A stretch of 64,000 bases of DNA from Nitratireductor pacificus pht-3B (GCF_000300335.1 NZ_AMRM01000012.1:1-64000); one strand, 5' to 3'; counted from the stretch's first letter, positions 1-8,685 are shown. Notes: a model not told the origin generated them from the sequence alone. Translations and numbers: made by a program.

Positions 1-376
1 GGCCGATCTCGGCGCCCACCGCCGGAACGCCGGTCGCGTCGATCACGACGTCGATCAGGCCGTTCTCGAGCAGGAGGTCGGCATTGTCTGTGACGGCAAC
101 CTTGCCCGCTTCTATGGCGCTGGACATGGCCGACTGGCTGTCGACCTCGCGCGCATGGCCCTCTTCCTGATAGGCGATGTTCACCGCCCGGGCTGCGGCC
201 GGCAGGTTCAGCTCGGAGATGGCGCCGATCTCGATGCCCGGCATATGCGCGACGCGGGTGACGATATCGGTGCCCATTTCGCCGGAGCCGACAAGTCCGA
301 TGCGGATCGGCTTGCCGGACTTGGCCCGATCATCGAGATCCCGGGCAAGACCGGTGAGCGCAACATTGGCAGGCAT
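1..376 (-). CDS. DRL-like NAD(P)-dependent oxidoreductase (homoserine-dehydrogenase-like), N-terminal part
   Basis: About 125 codons of the N-terminus are present; the rest lies beyond the left edge. A Rossmann motif GLVGSGEMG begins near residue 28, after an N-terminal helix (ALTGLARDLDDRA), and is followed by DIVTRVAHMPG and, near residue 110, the segment DVVIDATGVPAVGAEIG. This arrangement matches the homoserine-dehydrogenase-like family that includes DRL (DXR-like), reported in Brucella as an alternative enzyme for the first committed step of the MEP isoprenoid pathway; other family members carry a C-terminal SAF domain and have different roles. The ATG at 376 has a GGGAGAG ribosome site. 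Family assignment is good; the DRL reaction itself cannot be decided from this fragment because the substrate-binding part is missing. Confidence 0.72.
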   Translation of the reverse strand, partial: MPANVALTGLARDLDDRAKSGKPIRIGLVGSGEMGTDIVTRVAHMPGIEIGAISELNLPAAARAVNIAYQEEGHAREVDSQSAMSSAIEAGKVAVTDNADLLLENGLIDVVIDATGVPAVGAEIG

Positions 377-709
377 TTTTGACCACTCTCCCAGATGGAC
401 GTTTCCTCATGGAGAGGCTTATTGAACATCTGTTTTGGTGTCAATACGAATGTCCAATTCACCGGGCTTCGCGACCATCGGGCGCATCGCCGCTGGTCAA
501 GCCAACCGATAGCTGACGCAGGGGAAGGAGATATTCTAACATTCCAGCATTTGTGAACGAACTGTTTCCAATCTCCGATCTGATAGTTCGGTGTCGGCGC
601 TCCTAAATGATGATCACGGCCAAGGAATAACCCAAGGTCGGCATAACATAGATGGCATCCCATGACGGGAATGCGACGGCCTTATTATAAGGCATCAGGA
701 GTATTAGAA
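377..709. other. Intergenic region between divergent genes
   Basis: 333 bases without a credible gene. It must hold the promoter of the DRL-like gene (leftward) and of the small secreted protein (rightward). The rightward gene has an AGGAG ribosome site at 697-701. An imperfect dyad, TTGG...CCAA, lies near 437-459 upstream of the leftward gene and could be an operator, but it is too loose to assign. Base composition is visibly more AT-rich than the neighbouring genes. Open frames crossing it lack ribosome sites and look like chance. Confidence 0.4.
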
Positions 710-955
710 ATGAAGACTGTTATTTCCGCTGCTGTACTTTCATCTTTCCTTGCAGTCCCTGCTTTTGCAGTAGAGCCAATTCCGGGCAGCATCACGTATG
801 ATGGACCCTCCCAGTCCACCTTCAGCAAGGCCCCGGTAGGCTCGGTGCTTCAGCACCAGTTCACGTCGCAGGGATACGATTACAAGGAACTTTACGTCGT
901 CGGTGCCGATGGCCGCGCCCAGCTGGTCAGCCGCACGACCGCGAACAACGGCTAA
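710..955 (+). CDS. Small secreted protein of unknown function (81 aa)
   Basis: The preferred start is the ATG at 710, with AGGAG eight bases upstream; an in-frame ATG at 662 has no ribosome site. The first 20 residues form a clear Sec signal peptide (MKTVISAAVLSSFLAVPAFA, cleavage after AFA). The mature part is about 61 residues, without cysteines, and ends in a segment KELYVVGADGRAQLVSR that looks like a beta hairpin. I do not recognise a characterised family; short periplasmic proteins of this look occur in rhizobia. It stands alone with its own terminator, so it is a single-gene transcript, and its codons are more AT-rich than those of its neighbours at the 5' end. Confidence 0.75.
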   Translation: MKTVISAAVLSSFLAVPAFAVEPIPGSITYDGPSQSTFSKAPVGSVLQHQFTSQGYDYKELYVVGADGRAQLVSRTTANNG

Positions 956-975
956 GTCCTGTACTGTACTTTGCA

Positions 976-1010
976 AAGGGCCCGAGACCTCCCCTCGGGC
1001 CCTTTCCTTT
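976..1010 (+). terminator. Strong intrinsic terminator after the small secreted protein
   Basis: A perfect 12-bp stem: AAAGGGCCCGAG (976-987) pairs with CTCGGGCCCTTT (994-1005) around a six-base loop, followed by a T-rich tail (CCTTT). The A run on the 5' side makes it usable in both directions, so it may also end the leftward lytic transglycosylase transcript that stops at 1032. Confidence 0.88.
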
Positions 1011-1031
1011 GCCTGTTCTTCTTCACGGCGG

Positions 1032-1895
1032 TCAGCGGTTGCGCAGCACGACGCAGGGCTGGCCGCCATTCTGCAGCCTGCCGCAGAGCCTTGCCGCTTC
1101 GGCCCGGCTTCCCGCCCCGATCCTGACGGCATAGATGCCGCGCCAGCCGCGCGGCGACCGCACCCGGCTGACGACCGGCTCATGTCCCACGAGCAATGCC
1201 CGATGGCGCCGCTGTGCCTGCTGCCACAGCCGGATCGCCACGTCGCGCCGGAAATGCCCCGCCACCTGGATCCCCCAGGGCTGCGTGGGAACGCTGGCCA
1301 TGGCCACCACCGCGCGGGCGTTGACCGGCAGGGCGCGGCAGGCCTCGCCGAACGGCTTGTCGCCGTCGAGCGGCGGCACGGTTGCGACATGCGACCTATC
1401 GGAAAAGCTGTCGACCGGCTCGCCGAGGATCGCATGCACGTAGTTTTCCGTCTCCAGCGGCAGGAACCCGCCTCGCGAAAGCCAGCGCGCGATCCGGTTC
1501 TCCCCGGCATTGTAGGCCGCGGCCGCCAGGCCGAGATTGCCGAACTTCGTCTTCAGCTCGGCCAGATAGGCGGCCGAGGCGGGAATGGCCTGGGCGATGT
1601 CGAACGCATCCTTCAGCCCCCGCAGCGCCGCCGTACCGGGCATGAACTGCGCCACGCCCTCCGCGCCCTTGGGGCTGACAGCGTTCGGGTCGAACCGGCT
1701 TTCCTTCCACAACAGGCGCGCGAGAAACGCCGCGTCGAGCCCGTTCTCGTCCGCATGCGTCTCGATCAGCGCGCAGACGCGCGCCACCAGATCGGCCTGT
1801 GACGGTTCATCCTCCGCGCCTTGGACCTGTCCCGCCGCAAGGAACGTCACGGACAGAAGCACCGTCAGGACAAGCCAACCATCGCGCCAGAACAT
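1032..1895 (-). CDS. Lytic transglycosylase (SLT domain) with C-terminal SPOR-like domain
   Basis: 287 residues from the ATG at 1895; the frame stays open upstream to 2057, but that part reads as non-coding. Residues 1-28 are a signal peptide or membrane anchor (WLVLTVLLSVTFLAAG). The SLT/lysozyme-like domain spans about 35-160: WKESRFDP carries the catalytic Glu65, followed by AEGVAQFMPGTA and AAAYNAGENRIARW, hallmarks of soluble lytic transglycosylases that cut the MurNAc-GlcNAc bond of peptidoglycan. The last 80 residues (QPWGIQVAGHF ... YAVRIGAGSRAEAARLCGRL) resemble a SPOR domain, which would bind denuded glycan at septa. It acts in the periplasm. It appears monocistronic and unrelated to the malonate genes beside it. 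Confidence 0.88.
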   Translation of the reverse strand: MFWRDGWLVLTVLLSVTFLAAGQVQGAEDEPSQADLVARVCALIETHADENGLDAAFLARLLWKESRFDPNAVSPKGAEGVAQFMPGTAALRGLKDAFDIAQAIPASAAYLAELKTKFGNLGLAAAAYNAGENRIARWLSRGGFLPLETENYVHAILGEPVDSFSDRSHVATVPPLDGDKPFGEACRALPVNARAVVAMASVPTQPWGIQVAGHFRRDVAIRLWQQAQRRHRALLVGHEPVVSRVRSPRGWRGIYAVRIGAGSRAEAARLCGRLQNGGQPCVVLRNR

Positions 1896-2007
1896 TCGCG
1901 GCTCCCGCACGGACCCAGCTCCAGTTGCCGGGGTCAGCGTAGAACCGGTTGCGGGAAGCACGCAAGCCGCGCCATCGCTTGATGGCTGCGCCTGCACCCG
2001 TTCCGCG

Positions 2008-3546
2008 TCAGCCGGAACCCGCCCGGGCGCTTTCCTGGGATGCGTAGAGGTCCGCATAGGTCTCGCGCAGCATGTTCTTCTGCACCTTGCCCATCGTGTT
2101 GCGCGGCAGCGCGTCGGCGAACATCACGCGTTTCGGCTGCTTGTAGCGGGCGAGCCGGTCCTTCAGGCCGTCGAGAATCGCCCGCTCGTCGATCTCCGCG
2201 CCCGGCGCGCGCACCACCACGGCCGTCACGCCTTCGCCGAAATCGGGGTGCGGAACGCCGATGACGGCGCTTTCAAAGACCCCGGCAAGCTGGTCGATCT
2301 CGGTTTCGACCTCCTTGGGGTAGATGTTGTAGCCGCCCGAAATCACGAGGTCCTTGCCGCGGCCGACGATATGCACATAGCCCTGCGCATCGACCAGCCC
2401 CAGATCCCCGGTGATGAAGAAGCCGTCGGCACGGAACTCGGCCGCGGTCTTCTCGGGCATCCGCCAGTATCCCTTGAAGACATTGGGACCCTTGACCTCG
2501 ATCATCCCCGTCTCGCCCCCGCCGAGCGGTCTGCCCGTCTCCGGATCGGTGACCCGCAGCGAGACGCCGGGCAGCGGGAAGCCGACCGTGCCGGCGATCC
2601 GCGCCCCGTCATATGGGTTCGAGGTGTTCATGTTGGTCTCGGTCATGCCGTAACGCTCGAGGATCGCCTGGCCGGTCATCTCCTCGAACCGCCGGTGCGT
2701 CTCGGCCAGCAGAGGCGCCGACCCGGAGACGAACAGACGCATGTTCGCGGTCGCCTCGCGCGTCAGCCCCGCCTGCTGGATCAGCCGCACATAGAATGTC
2801 GGCACCCCCATCATGACGGTCGAGACCGGCATCAGCCGCAGCGCCTCCTCCGCCGAGAAGCCCGGCAGGAAGAACATCGACGCGCCGGACAGGAGGACCA
2901 CGTTGGAGGCCACGAAAAGGCCGTGCGTGTGGAAGATCGGCAAGGCATGGATCAGCCGGTCGTCGGCCGAGAAGCGCCAGTACTCGCGCAGCGTCTCGGC
3001 GTTCGACAGGAGGTTGTCGTGGCTCAGCATCGCGCCCTTCGAGCGGCCGGTCGTGCCGGACGTGTAGAGGATCGCTGCCAGATCGTCGGGGCCGCGCGCC
3101 ACGTCGTCGAACGCATCGGCCTCTCCGGCTGCCAGCGTCAGCAACGATCCTTCCCCGTTCTGGTCCAGCGTCTCCACCAGGGCCTGCGCACCGGTGGCGA
3201 TCGACAGCACCCCCTCGCGCATGGCCGGCGTGCAGACCACCAGCCGCGGCTCGGCGTCGCCGATGAAATAGTCGAGTTCCGCGAGCGTATAGGCGGTGTT
3301 GAGCGGCAGGTAGATCGCGCCGGCCCGGACCGTCGCCAGATAGAGCATGAGCGCTTCGGGGCTTTTCTCCACCTGCACCGCCACCCGGTCGCCCGGCTGC
3401 ACTCCGAGCCGCGTCAGCGCACCGGCGAGGCGCGCGGACTGCGCGAGCATGTCGCCATAGGTCCAGCGGCGTCCATCCATCGTTTCGATGAAGGTCGCCT
3501 CGGGTCTGGCCGCAGCCCGGATGGCATCGAAAAGGTGATTGCTCAT
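2008..3546 (-). CDS. matB: Malonyl-CoA synthetase MatB
   Basis: 512 residues. An ANL-superfamily AMP-forming acyl-CoA ligase that activates malonate with ATP and CoA. Motifs: the P-loop-like A3 motif LYTSGTTGRSKGA near residue 160, GMTETNMNT in the middle, ITGDLGLVDAQGYVHIVGR around 380-400, and the C-terminal catalytic-lysine motif NTMGKVQKN. The N-terminus (MSNHLFDAIRAA) and the stretch VAVQVEKSPEALMLYL closely resemble rhizobial MatB as I remember it. Its ATG overlaps the matA stop by four bases (ATGA, 3543-3546), so the two are translationally coupled. The cytoplasmic product feeds malonyl-CoA to MatA. Confidence 0.93.
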   Translation of the reverse strand: MSNHLFDAIRAAARPEATFIETMDGRRWTYGDMLAQSARLAGALTRLGVQPGDRVAVQVEKSPEALMLYLATVRAGAIYLPLNTAYTLAELDYFIGDAEPRLVVCTPAMREGVLSIATGAQALVETLDQNGEGSLLTLAAGEADAFDDVARGPDDLAAILYTSGTTGRSKGAMLSHDNLLSNAETLREYWRFSADDRLIHALPIFHTHGLFVASNVVLLSGASMFFLPGFSAEEALRLMPVSTVMMGVPTFYVRLIQQAGLTREATANMRLFVSGSAPLLAETHRRFEEMTGQAILERYGMTETNMNTSNPYDGARIAGTVGFPLPGVSLRVTDPETGRPLGGGETGMIEVKGPNVFKGYWRMPEKTAAEFRADGFFITGDLGLVDAQGYVHIVGRGKDLVISGGYNIYPKEVETEIDQLAGVFESAVIGVPHPDFGEGVTAVVVRAPGAEIDERAILDGLKDRLARYKQPKRVMFADALPRNTMGKVQKNMLRETYADLYASQESARAGSG

Positions 3547-4943
3547 GAACTCGCTTCCTCGTCTGCTCTTGTCTTACCCGCCGCCTCGCGCCGCGCCGCG
3601 CCGGCGGTTGCGCGCTCGGCCGGCACCAGACGGCGGATCGCCGCCGCCGCCACGACCTCGCCCCGGCCGATGAAGGCTTCATGATTGGTCTCGATATCGT
3701 CGAGCTTGTAGAGATAGTTGACCATCAGCCCATGCGCCTGCCGCAACGCCCCGGGCGCATTGTCCCCGGGAAAATTGATCCGCTCGAGCCGGGCGCCATT
3801 GCCCAGGTGGAAGCGGGCGACCGGATCCACCACCCGCCCGTCCCCACCACGCGCCTTGAGGAAATACCAGGCGGCGGCGGCGGTGATCGCCGGCCTGATC
3901 TCGGCGACGGTGTCCGCCTGCGTCTCCCAGCCCGGCCGGTCGAGCAGCGCGAGCCTGTCGCGGTCGGCCTCGGTCAGGAGGGACGAAGCCTCCGCCCGCC
4001 GTTCCTCCGCCAGCCATTCCGCGAAACCGGGAACCGGCGACAGGGTCACGAAGTTCTGCAGGCCGGGCAGTTCGCGGCGCAGATCCTCCACCACCTGCTT
4101 AATCAGGAAGTTGCCGAAGGAAATCCCCCGCAGGCCCGCCTGGCAGTTCGAGATCGAGTAGAAGACGGCGGTCGTGGCAGCGGCGGGACGGATCGTCGCG
4201 CGGTCCTCGCGCAGGAGCTCGGAGATGCCGGCCGGCATCTCCCGCGTCAGCGCCACCTCGACGAAGACCAGCGGATCATCGACGAGCTGCGGGTGAAAGA
4301 ACGCGAAGCATCGGCGGTCTTCCGGCGCCAGCCGCCGCCGCAGCTCGTCCCAGCCGCCGATGTGATGCACCGCCTCGTAGCGGATGATCTTCTCCAGGAT
4401 ATCCGCCGGGGTCGACCAGTTGATCGGCTTCAGCATCAAAAAGCCCCGGTTGAACCACGAGCCGAACAGATGCGCGAAATCGGAATCGACCGGTTCGAGA
4501 TCCGGTTCGGCGCGCTTCAGCGCCAGCAGCGTCTCGCGCATGCGCACCAGCATCGCCGTGCCGTCGGGCGCGAGGTTGAGGCGGCGGATCAGCTCCTGGC
4601 GGCGCGGTTCGGCGGCCTTGTGCAGGTCGTGCAGGGCCTTCGGGCCGGGCATGCTCCGATACGCCTCGATTGCCTTCTCGACCAGCTTCGTCTGCGGACC
4701 GAAACGCTCCAGCAGCATCCGCATGAAGGTACGCCTTGCGGCGGCGTCATACCCCTGCCAGCGCTCCAGTATGTCCCGTGCCAGCGCCATGCCGGACGCC
4801 TCTCCCCGGCTGGAAAGAAGCGTGTCGCACAGCGCCTCCATATCGTCGCCATCGGCGTCCCTCGGGCCAAGCGCCAGGAGCCGCCGGCCGCGTTCGCTGA
4901 TGGTTTGCAGCATGTCGCCGAGGAACGACACGGTCGCATTCAT
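3543..4943 (-). CDS. matA: Malonyl-CoA decarboxylase MatA
   Basis: 466 residues from the ATG at 4943, which overlaps the stop of the TRAP permease gene by four bases (ATGA). It belongs to the MLYCD/MatA family, which decarboxylates malonyl-CoA to acetyl-CoA. Characteristic segments are the helical N-terminal domain (about 1-130), CFAFFHPQLVDDPLVFVEVALT near 235, and the catalytic GNAT-like domain with FYSISNCQAGLRGISFGNFLIKQVV and the conserved NPLYKLDD-like stretch NYLYKLDDIETNHEAF near the end. With MatB it converts malonate to acetyl-CoA. An upstream in-frame start at 5000 lies inside matM and has no good ribosome site. Confidence 0.93.
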   Translation of the reverse strand: MNATVSFLGDMLQTISERGRRLLALGPRDADGDDMEALCDTLLSSRGEASGMALARDILERWQGYDAAARRTFMRMLLERFGPQTKLVEKAIEAYRSMPGPKALHDLHKAAEPRRQELIRRLNLAPDGTAMLVRMRETLLALKRAEPDLEPVDSDFAHLFGSWFNRGFLMLKPINWSTPADILEKIIRYEAVHHIGGWDELRRRLAPEDRRCFAFFHPQLVDDPLVFVEVALTREMPAGISELLREDRATIRPAAATTAVFYSISNCQAGLRGISFGNFLIKQVVEDLRRELPGLQNFVTLSPVPGFAEWLAEERRAEASSLLTEADRDRLALLDRPGWETQADTVAEIRPAITAAAAWYFLKARGGDGRVVDPVARFHLGNGARLERINFPGDNAPGALRQAHGLMVNYLYKLDDIETNHEAFIGRGEVVAAAAIRRLVPAERATAGAARREAAGKTRADEEASS

Positions 4944-6259
4944 TGCGCCACCCCCATCATCTGGTTCGGGAGCCAGGTGGCGATGCCCGGGAAGAAGCAC
5001 AGGAGGACGATCGCCGCGAACATGACCAGGACATAGGGCAGCGATCCCCAGAGGATGTCCCGCGTCGGAATGGTCGGCGCGATCGCGTTGATGACGAACA
5101 GGTTCAGCCCGATCGGCGGCGTGATCAGCCCCACCTCCATGTTGATCGTCAGCACGATGGCGAACCAGTAGGGGTCGAAGCCCGCCTGGGTGACGATGGG
5201 AAACAGCATCGGCGCCGTCATCACGATCACCGCCACCGGCGGCAGGAACATGCCGCAGACGAGCAGGAAGACGTTGATGATCGCCATCAGCACCCAGCGG
5301 TTGACCTCCATGTCGGCGATGACCGCCGCCACGGTCTGCGTGATGAACAGGGAGGACAGCGCGAAGGCGAACAGCTCCGCGGCGGCCATGATCATCATGA
5401 TCATCACGCTTTCGCGCATGCCCGAGCCGAAGATGCCCGCGATAGGCCGCAGGCGGAACAGGCGGTAACCGAGGATGACGACCACCAGCGTCAGGAACGC
5501 GCCCGCACCGGCGGCCTCCGACGGCGTCGCCAGGCCGCCATAGAGAACGTAGAGCGTCCCGGCGATGATGAGAAGGAACGGCAGGACGCGCGGCAGGCTG
5601 GCGAGCTTCTGGCCGAGCGTATAGCGGATCGCCCGCGCACCGCCGAACTCATAGCCCTTGCGCCGGCAGTCGATGATCGCCCAGGTCATGAACATCGCGG
5701 TCAGCATGATGCCGGGAAAGACGCCGGCCATGAACAGGCGCCCGATCGAGGTTTCCGTGGCGATGCCGTAGACGATCAGGGTCACCGAGGGCGGGATCAG
5801 AATGCCCAGCGTCCCGCCCGCTGCGATCGAGCCGGCCGCCACCGAATTGGGATAGCCGCGACCGAGCATTTCGGGGATGCCCATCTTGCCGATCGCGGCG
5901 CATGTCGCGGGCGACGACCCGGTCATGCCCGAGAAGATGGCGCAGGCGCCGATGTTGGACAGCACCAGTCCGCCGGGAACCCGGTTCAGCCAACGGTCGA
6001 GGGCCGTGTACAGATCTCCGCCCGCCGGCGAGGAGGCGACCGCCGCCCCCATCAGCACGAACATCGGGATCGACACATAGGCCAGGTTGCCGATGCCGGA
6101 GAACATGGTGTCGCCGAGGACGTAGAAGATGTCGAACCCGTTCTGCACGAACAGCGCCGCGAAGGCGGCAAGGCCCAGCGCGAAGGCGATCGGCATGCCC
6201 GTTCCGAGCAGCGTGAACAGGACCGCGATGATCAGGAGGCCGGCAAGGGTGGAACTCAT
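4940..6259 (-). CDS. matM: Malonate TRAP transporter, large permease subunit (DctM type)
   Basis: 439 residues, about 12 hydrophobic segments, the usual length and layout of the DctM subunit. Family-typical stretches are GMTGSSPATCAAIGKMGIPEML near 130, GGTLGILIPPSVTLIVYG near 170, and EVGLITPPIGLNLFVINAI near the C-terminus. It forms the Na+-coupled channel in the inner membrane. It overlaps the small subunit by four bases (6256-6259) and matA by four bases. In Sinorhizobium meliloti a matPQMAB operon with the same order is known to take up and use malonate; that order is reproduced here. Confidence 0.92.
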   Translation of the reverse strand: MSSTLAGLLIIAVLFTLLGTGMPIAFALGLAAFAALFVQNGFDIFYVLGDTMFSGIGNLAYVSIPMFVLMGAAVASSPAGGDLYTALDRWLNRVPGGLVLSNIGACAIFSGMTGSSPATCAAIGKMGIPEMLGRGYPNSVAAGSIAAGGTLGILIPPSVTLIVYGIATETSIGRLFMAGVFPGIMLTAMFMTWAIIDCRRKGYEFGGARAIRYTLGQKLASLPRVLPFLLIIAGTLYVLYGGLATPSEAAGAGAFLTLVVVILGYRLFRLRPIAGIFGSGMRESVMIMMIMAAAELFAFALSSLFITQTVAAVIADMEVNRWVLMAIINVFLLVCGMFLPPVAVIVMTAPMLFPIVTQAGFDPYWFAIVLTINMEVGLITPPIGLNLFVINAIAPTIPTRDILWGSLPYVLVMFAAIVLLCFFPGIATWLPNQMMGVAQ

Positions 6260-6822
6260 CGCAGGGTCTCCCGCGTCTCGGTGGGATCGTCATTGACCGG
6301 AACGCCGTGCATTCCGACGAGCATTGCCGCCTCGCGGCTTTCCGGAAAGATCAGGCGCAGGATCTGCGCCACATATTGCAGGCAGAGCATGCCGAAGCCG
6401 ATCGGCAGGGACAGGAGCGGCACCCAGAGCGGCGGCGCCCAGACGCTGGAATGCTTCCAGTTCCCGGCCCAGGCCTCGTGGAACTGGATCCAGCAGGCGA
6501 CGAGCATGATCGCGCAGAACAGCAGCCCGAGGAGGCTGCCGATGACGCGCAGCCATCTGCGCGTCCGGTCGCCGACCATCAGTTCGACGACATCGACGCC
6601 CACATGCCCGCCCTTCAGCAGCACATAGGGCGCGCCGACGAACATCGCCGCCGTCGCCGAGAAGACGACGAAATCGGTCTGCCAGATGGTTGGCTGGCGG
6701 AAGACGTAGCGCATGAGGATCATCTGGCAGACGACCAGCATGGCCGCGACGAGAAGGGCCGTCGACACGACCGCCAGCAGGCGCGACAGATTGCCGACCG
6801 CCCGGACATAGGTGTTGATCAT
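6256..6822 (-). CDS. matQ: Malonate TRAP transporter, small permease subunit (DctQ type)
   Basis: 188 residues from the ATG at 6822 (MINTYVRAVGNLSRLL); upstream in-frame codons would run into the hairpin region and have no ribosome site. Four hydrophobic segments, with the DctQ signature around VVFSATAAMFVGAPYVLLKGGHVGVDVV (about residues 70-97). It pairs with MatM in the membrane. Confidence 0.88.
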   Translation of the reverse strand: MINTYVRAVGNLSRLLAVVSTALLVAAMLVVCQMILMRYVFRQPTIWQTDFVVFSATAAMFVGAPYVLLKGGHVGVDVVELMVGDRTRRWLRVIGSLLGLLFCAIMLVACWIQFHEAWAGNWKHSSVWAPPLWVPLLSLPIGFGMLCLQYVAQILRLIFPESREAAMLVGMHGVPVNDDPTETRETLR

Positions 6823-6850
6823 TCGGGAATCCCTGGCTTCTGGAACGGAA

Positions 6851-6876
6851 CCGGTGGCGCCCGCCGGCGCCACCGG
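6851..6876 (-). terminator. Hairpin between matP and matQ
   Basis: A perfect 11-bp GC stem, CCGGTGGCGCC (6851-6861) with GGCGCCACCGG (6866-6876), loop of four, no T tract. It lies just after the matP stop. Such hairpins after a binding-protein gene usually stabilise the upstream mRNA or attenuate read-through, giving more binding protein than permease. Role inferred. Confidence 0.65.
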
Positions 6877-6883
6877 AGCCGGA

Positions 6884-7888
6884 CTATTCTACGGCCAGGG
6901 CCTTCTCGATCAGCTTGTCCCCGCCGGGCACGTTCTCGGCGAAGTTCTTGTAGGACGATGTCTTGGCCACTTCGAGCCAGGCGTCATAGTCGGCCTTCGA
7001 CATCTCGACCACCTCGACGCCGGCCTTCTTGTAGGTGTCGATCATCAGGTCGTCGCCCTTGCGCACCTCCTCGTTGAAATAGGCCTCGGCCTTTTCGCCG
7101 GCGGCGATGAAGGCCGCCTGCTGCTCGGGCGTCAGCTTCTCGAAGGTCTTCTTCGACATCAGCACCGGCTCGTACATGAACCACAGCGCGTTCTCGCCCG
7201 GCGCGGTCAGGCACTTGGCCTGTTCGAACAGGCGATAGGAGACGAAGCTCGCCGACGACGTGTTCGCCGCGTCGAGCACGCCGGTCTGCATGCCCGTGTA
7301 GATCTCCGAGGACGGCATCGAGGCGATCGACCCGCCGGCCGCCACGAGCATCTCCTCGAAGGCCGGACCCGCCGCGCGGATGACCTGCCCCTTCATCGTC
7401 TCCGGCGACGTGATGCAGGTCTTCTTCGAGGCGAAGGCGCCCGAAAGCCAGGCGTCCGAGATGACCATCGCCCCGGCGTCGTCGATGATCTTCTTGATGT
7501 CCTGCATGAATTCCGAATCGTTCAGGCGCATCGCCCGGTCGAAATTGCCGACCAGGCCCGGCATCAGCGTCGCGGAAAACTCCGGATGCCGGCCCGCGGC
7601 GTAGTCGAGCGGGAACGACGTCAGGTCGAGCAGGCCGCGCGTGACCGCGTTCCACTGGTCGTTCGGCTTGTAGAGCGAGGCGCCGGGGAACACCTGGACC
7701 TCGATGCCGACATTCGCCGCCGCGACCTCGCGGGCGATGAGCTGAACCATCTCGTCGCGAATGTCCCCCTTGCCTCCCGGGAACTGATGCGACGCCTTCA
7801 GCACCGTTTGCGCGTCGGCGCCGGTTGCCGCGAGCACGGCGATCGCCGCGCAGCCCAGCATCCTCATTTTTGTTGCAAGTCTCTTCAT
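6884..7888 (-). CDS. matP: Malonate TRAP transporter, periplasmic binding protein (DctP type)
   Basis: 334 residues from the ATG at 7888, which has GGGAGGA five bases upstream. Residues 1-26 are a signal peptide (GCAAIAVLAATGADA). The mature protein shows the DctP fold: VLKASHQFPGGKG at the start, EVQVFPGASLYKPNDQWNAV near 68, and the helix-strand segment PSSEIYTGMQTGVLDAANTS near 200, where DctP proteins carry the substrate-clamping arginine just before (GQVIRAAG). It is the first gene of the matPQMAB transcript. Malonate specificity is inferred from gene order. Confidence 0.88.
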   Translation of the reverse strand: MKRLATKMRMLGCAAIAVLAATGADAQTVLKASHQFPGGKGDIRDEMVQLIAREVAAANVGIEVQVFPGASLYKPNDQWNAVTRGLLDLTSFPLDYAAGRHPEFSATLMPGLVGNFDRAMRLNDSEFMQDIKKIIDDAGAMVISDAWLSGAFASKKTCITSPETMKGQVIRAAGPAFEEMLVAAGGSIASMPSSEIYTGMQTGVLDAANTSSASFVSYRLFEQAKCLTAPGENALWFMYEPVLMSKKTFEKLTPEQQAAFIAAGEKAEAYFNEEVRKGDDLMIDTYKKAGVEVVEMSKADYDAWLEVAKTSSYKNFAENVPGGDKLIEKALAVE

Positions 7889-7961
7889 CTTGTCCTCCCT
7901 AGACACGCCACTCCACTGGCCTGCCCGAAGTGTGCGGTCGGGCTAGGCGGAATGTCAATAG

Positions 7962-7975
7962 TCTTGTATACAAGA
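7962..7975. promoter_or_regulatory. Operator in the matP-gntR divergent region
   Basis: A perfect 14-bp palindrome, TCTTGTATACAAGA, lies between the divergent matP and GntR genes. TTGTATACAA-type dyads are typical FCD-class GntR operators. It overlaps a plausible rightward -35 (TTGTAT, 7964-7969) paired with CATTAT at 7988-7993, so the regulator probably represses its own gene and the mat operon until malonate or a derivative is present. Confidence 0.8.
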
Positions 7976-8013
7976 TAAAGATTCTTGCATTATCAGAGCG
8001 TTGGGGGCGCGGC

Positions 8014-8661
8014 ATGGCGGAAAACACGTTTCAGAAGCTGAGGGACGAGATCGAGAACGACATCGTCACCGGCAGGTTCGCGCCGGGAGAGCGTCTGGAC
8101 GAGGTGCAGCTCGCGACGCGCTTCGGCGTCTCGCGCACGCCCATCCGCGAGGCGATCCTGCAGCTGAACGCCATCGGTCTCCTGGAGATCCGGCCGCGCC
8201 GCGGCGCGGTCGTCATCGACCCGGCGCCGCAGCGGATCTTCGAGATGTTCGAGGTGATGGCGGAGTTGGAAGGCATGGCCGGCGCCATGGCGGCCCGACG
8301 TCACACCGAGACGGACGGCGATGCTCTGAAGGCGGCGCATCAGAAATGCGAGCAGGCGGTGGCCGCCGGCGAGACCGATACCTACTACTACGAGAACGAG
8401 CTGTTTCACCGCGCGATCTACGCCGCCAGCCACAGCGGCTTCCTCGAGGAGCAATGCACCGCGATGCATCGGCGGCTGCGCCCCTACCGCCGCCTGCAGC
8501 TGCGCGTCCACAACCGGATGAAGGCCTCGTTCGGCGAACATGCCCGCATCGTCGATGCCGTTCTCGCCGGCGACGCCGAGCTTTCCCGCGCCCTGCTCCG
8601 CACGCATGTCGCGGTCCAGGGCGACCGGTTCAGCGACCTGATCGCCAATCTGTCGAAATAG
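8014..8661 (+). CDS. GntR-family regulator (FadR/FCD class) of malonate use
   Basis: 215 residues from the ATG at 8014 (GGGGG ribosome site); a longer open frame from 7930 runs through the operator and is unlikely. The N-terminal winged helix (about 1-70) has the GntR pattern LRDEIENDIVTGRFAPGERL and the recognition helix VSRTPIREAILQL. The C-terminal FCD all-helical ligand domain shows the metal-ligand layout with E...H...H: NELFHRAIYAAS and FGEHARIVDAVLAGD. Divergent from matP with a shared operator, it is the likely repressor; a GntR regulator (GtrA) plays this role for malonate TRAP genes in S. meliloti. Confidence 0.88.
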   Translation: MAENTFQKLRDEIENDIVTGRFAPGERLDEVQLATRFGVSRTPIREAILQLNAIGLLEIRPRRGAVVIDPAPQRIFEMFEVMAELEGMAGAMAARRHTETDGDALKAAHQKCEQAVAAGETDTYYYENELFHRAIYAASHSGFLEEQCTAMHRRLRPYRRLQLRVHNRMKASFGEHARIVDAVLAGDAELSRALLRTHVAVQGDRFSDLIANLSK

Positions 8662-8685
8662 GAACCCCTTCGCCGCGCGGCGGCC

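Noticed and set aside
1585-3684. A 699-codon rightward open frame opposite the lytic transglycosylase and matB
   Set aside because: It is antisense to two well-supported genes, has no ribosome site and reads as Arg/His/Asp-rich shadow of high-GC coding DNA.
4943-6628. A 561-codon rightward open frame opposite the TRAP genes
   Set aside because: Extremely rich in Asp, His, Arg and Gln, the typical antisense pattern of a membrane-protein gene; no domain recognised.
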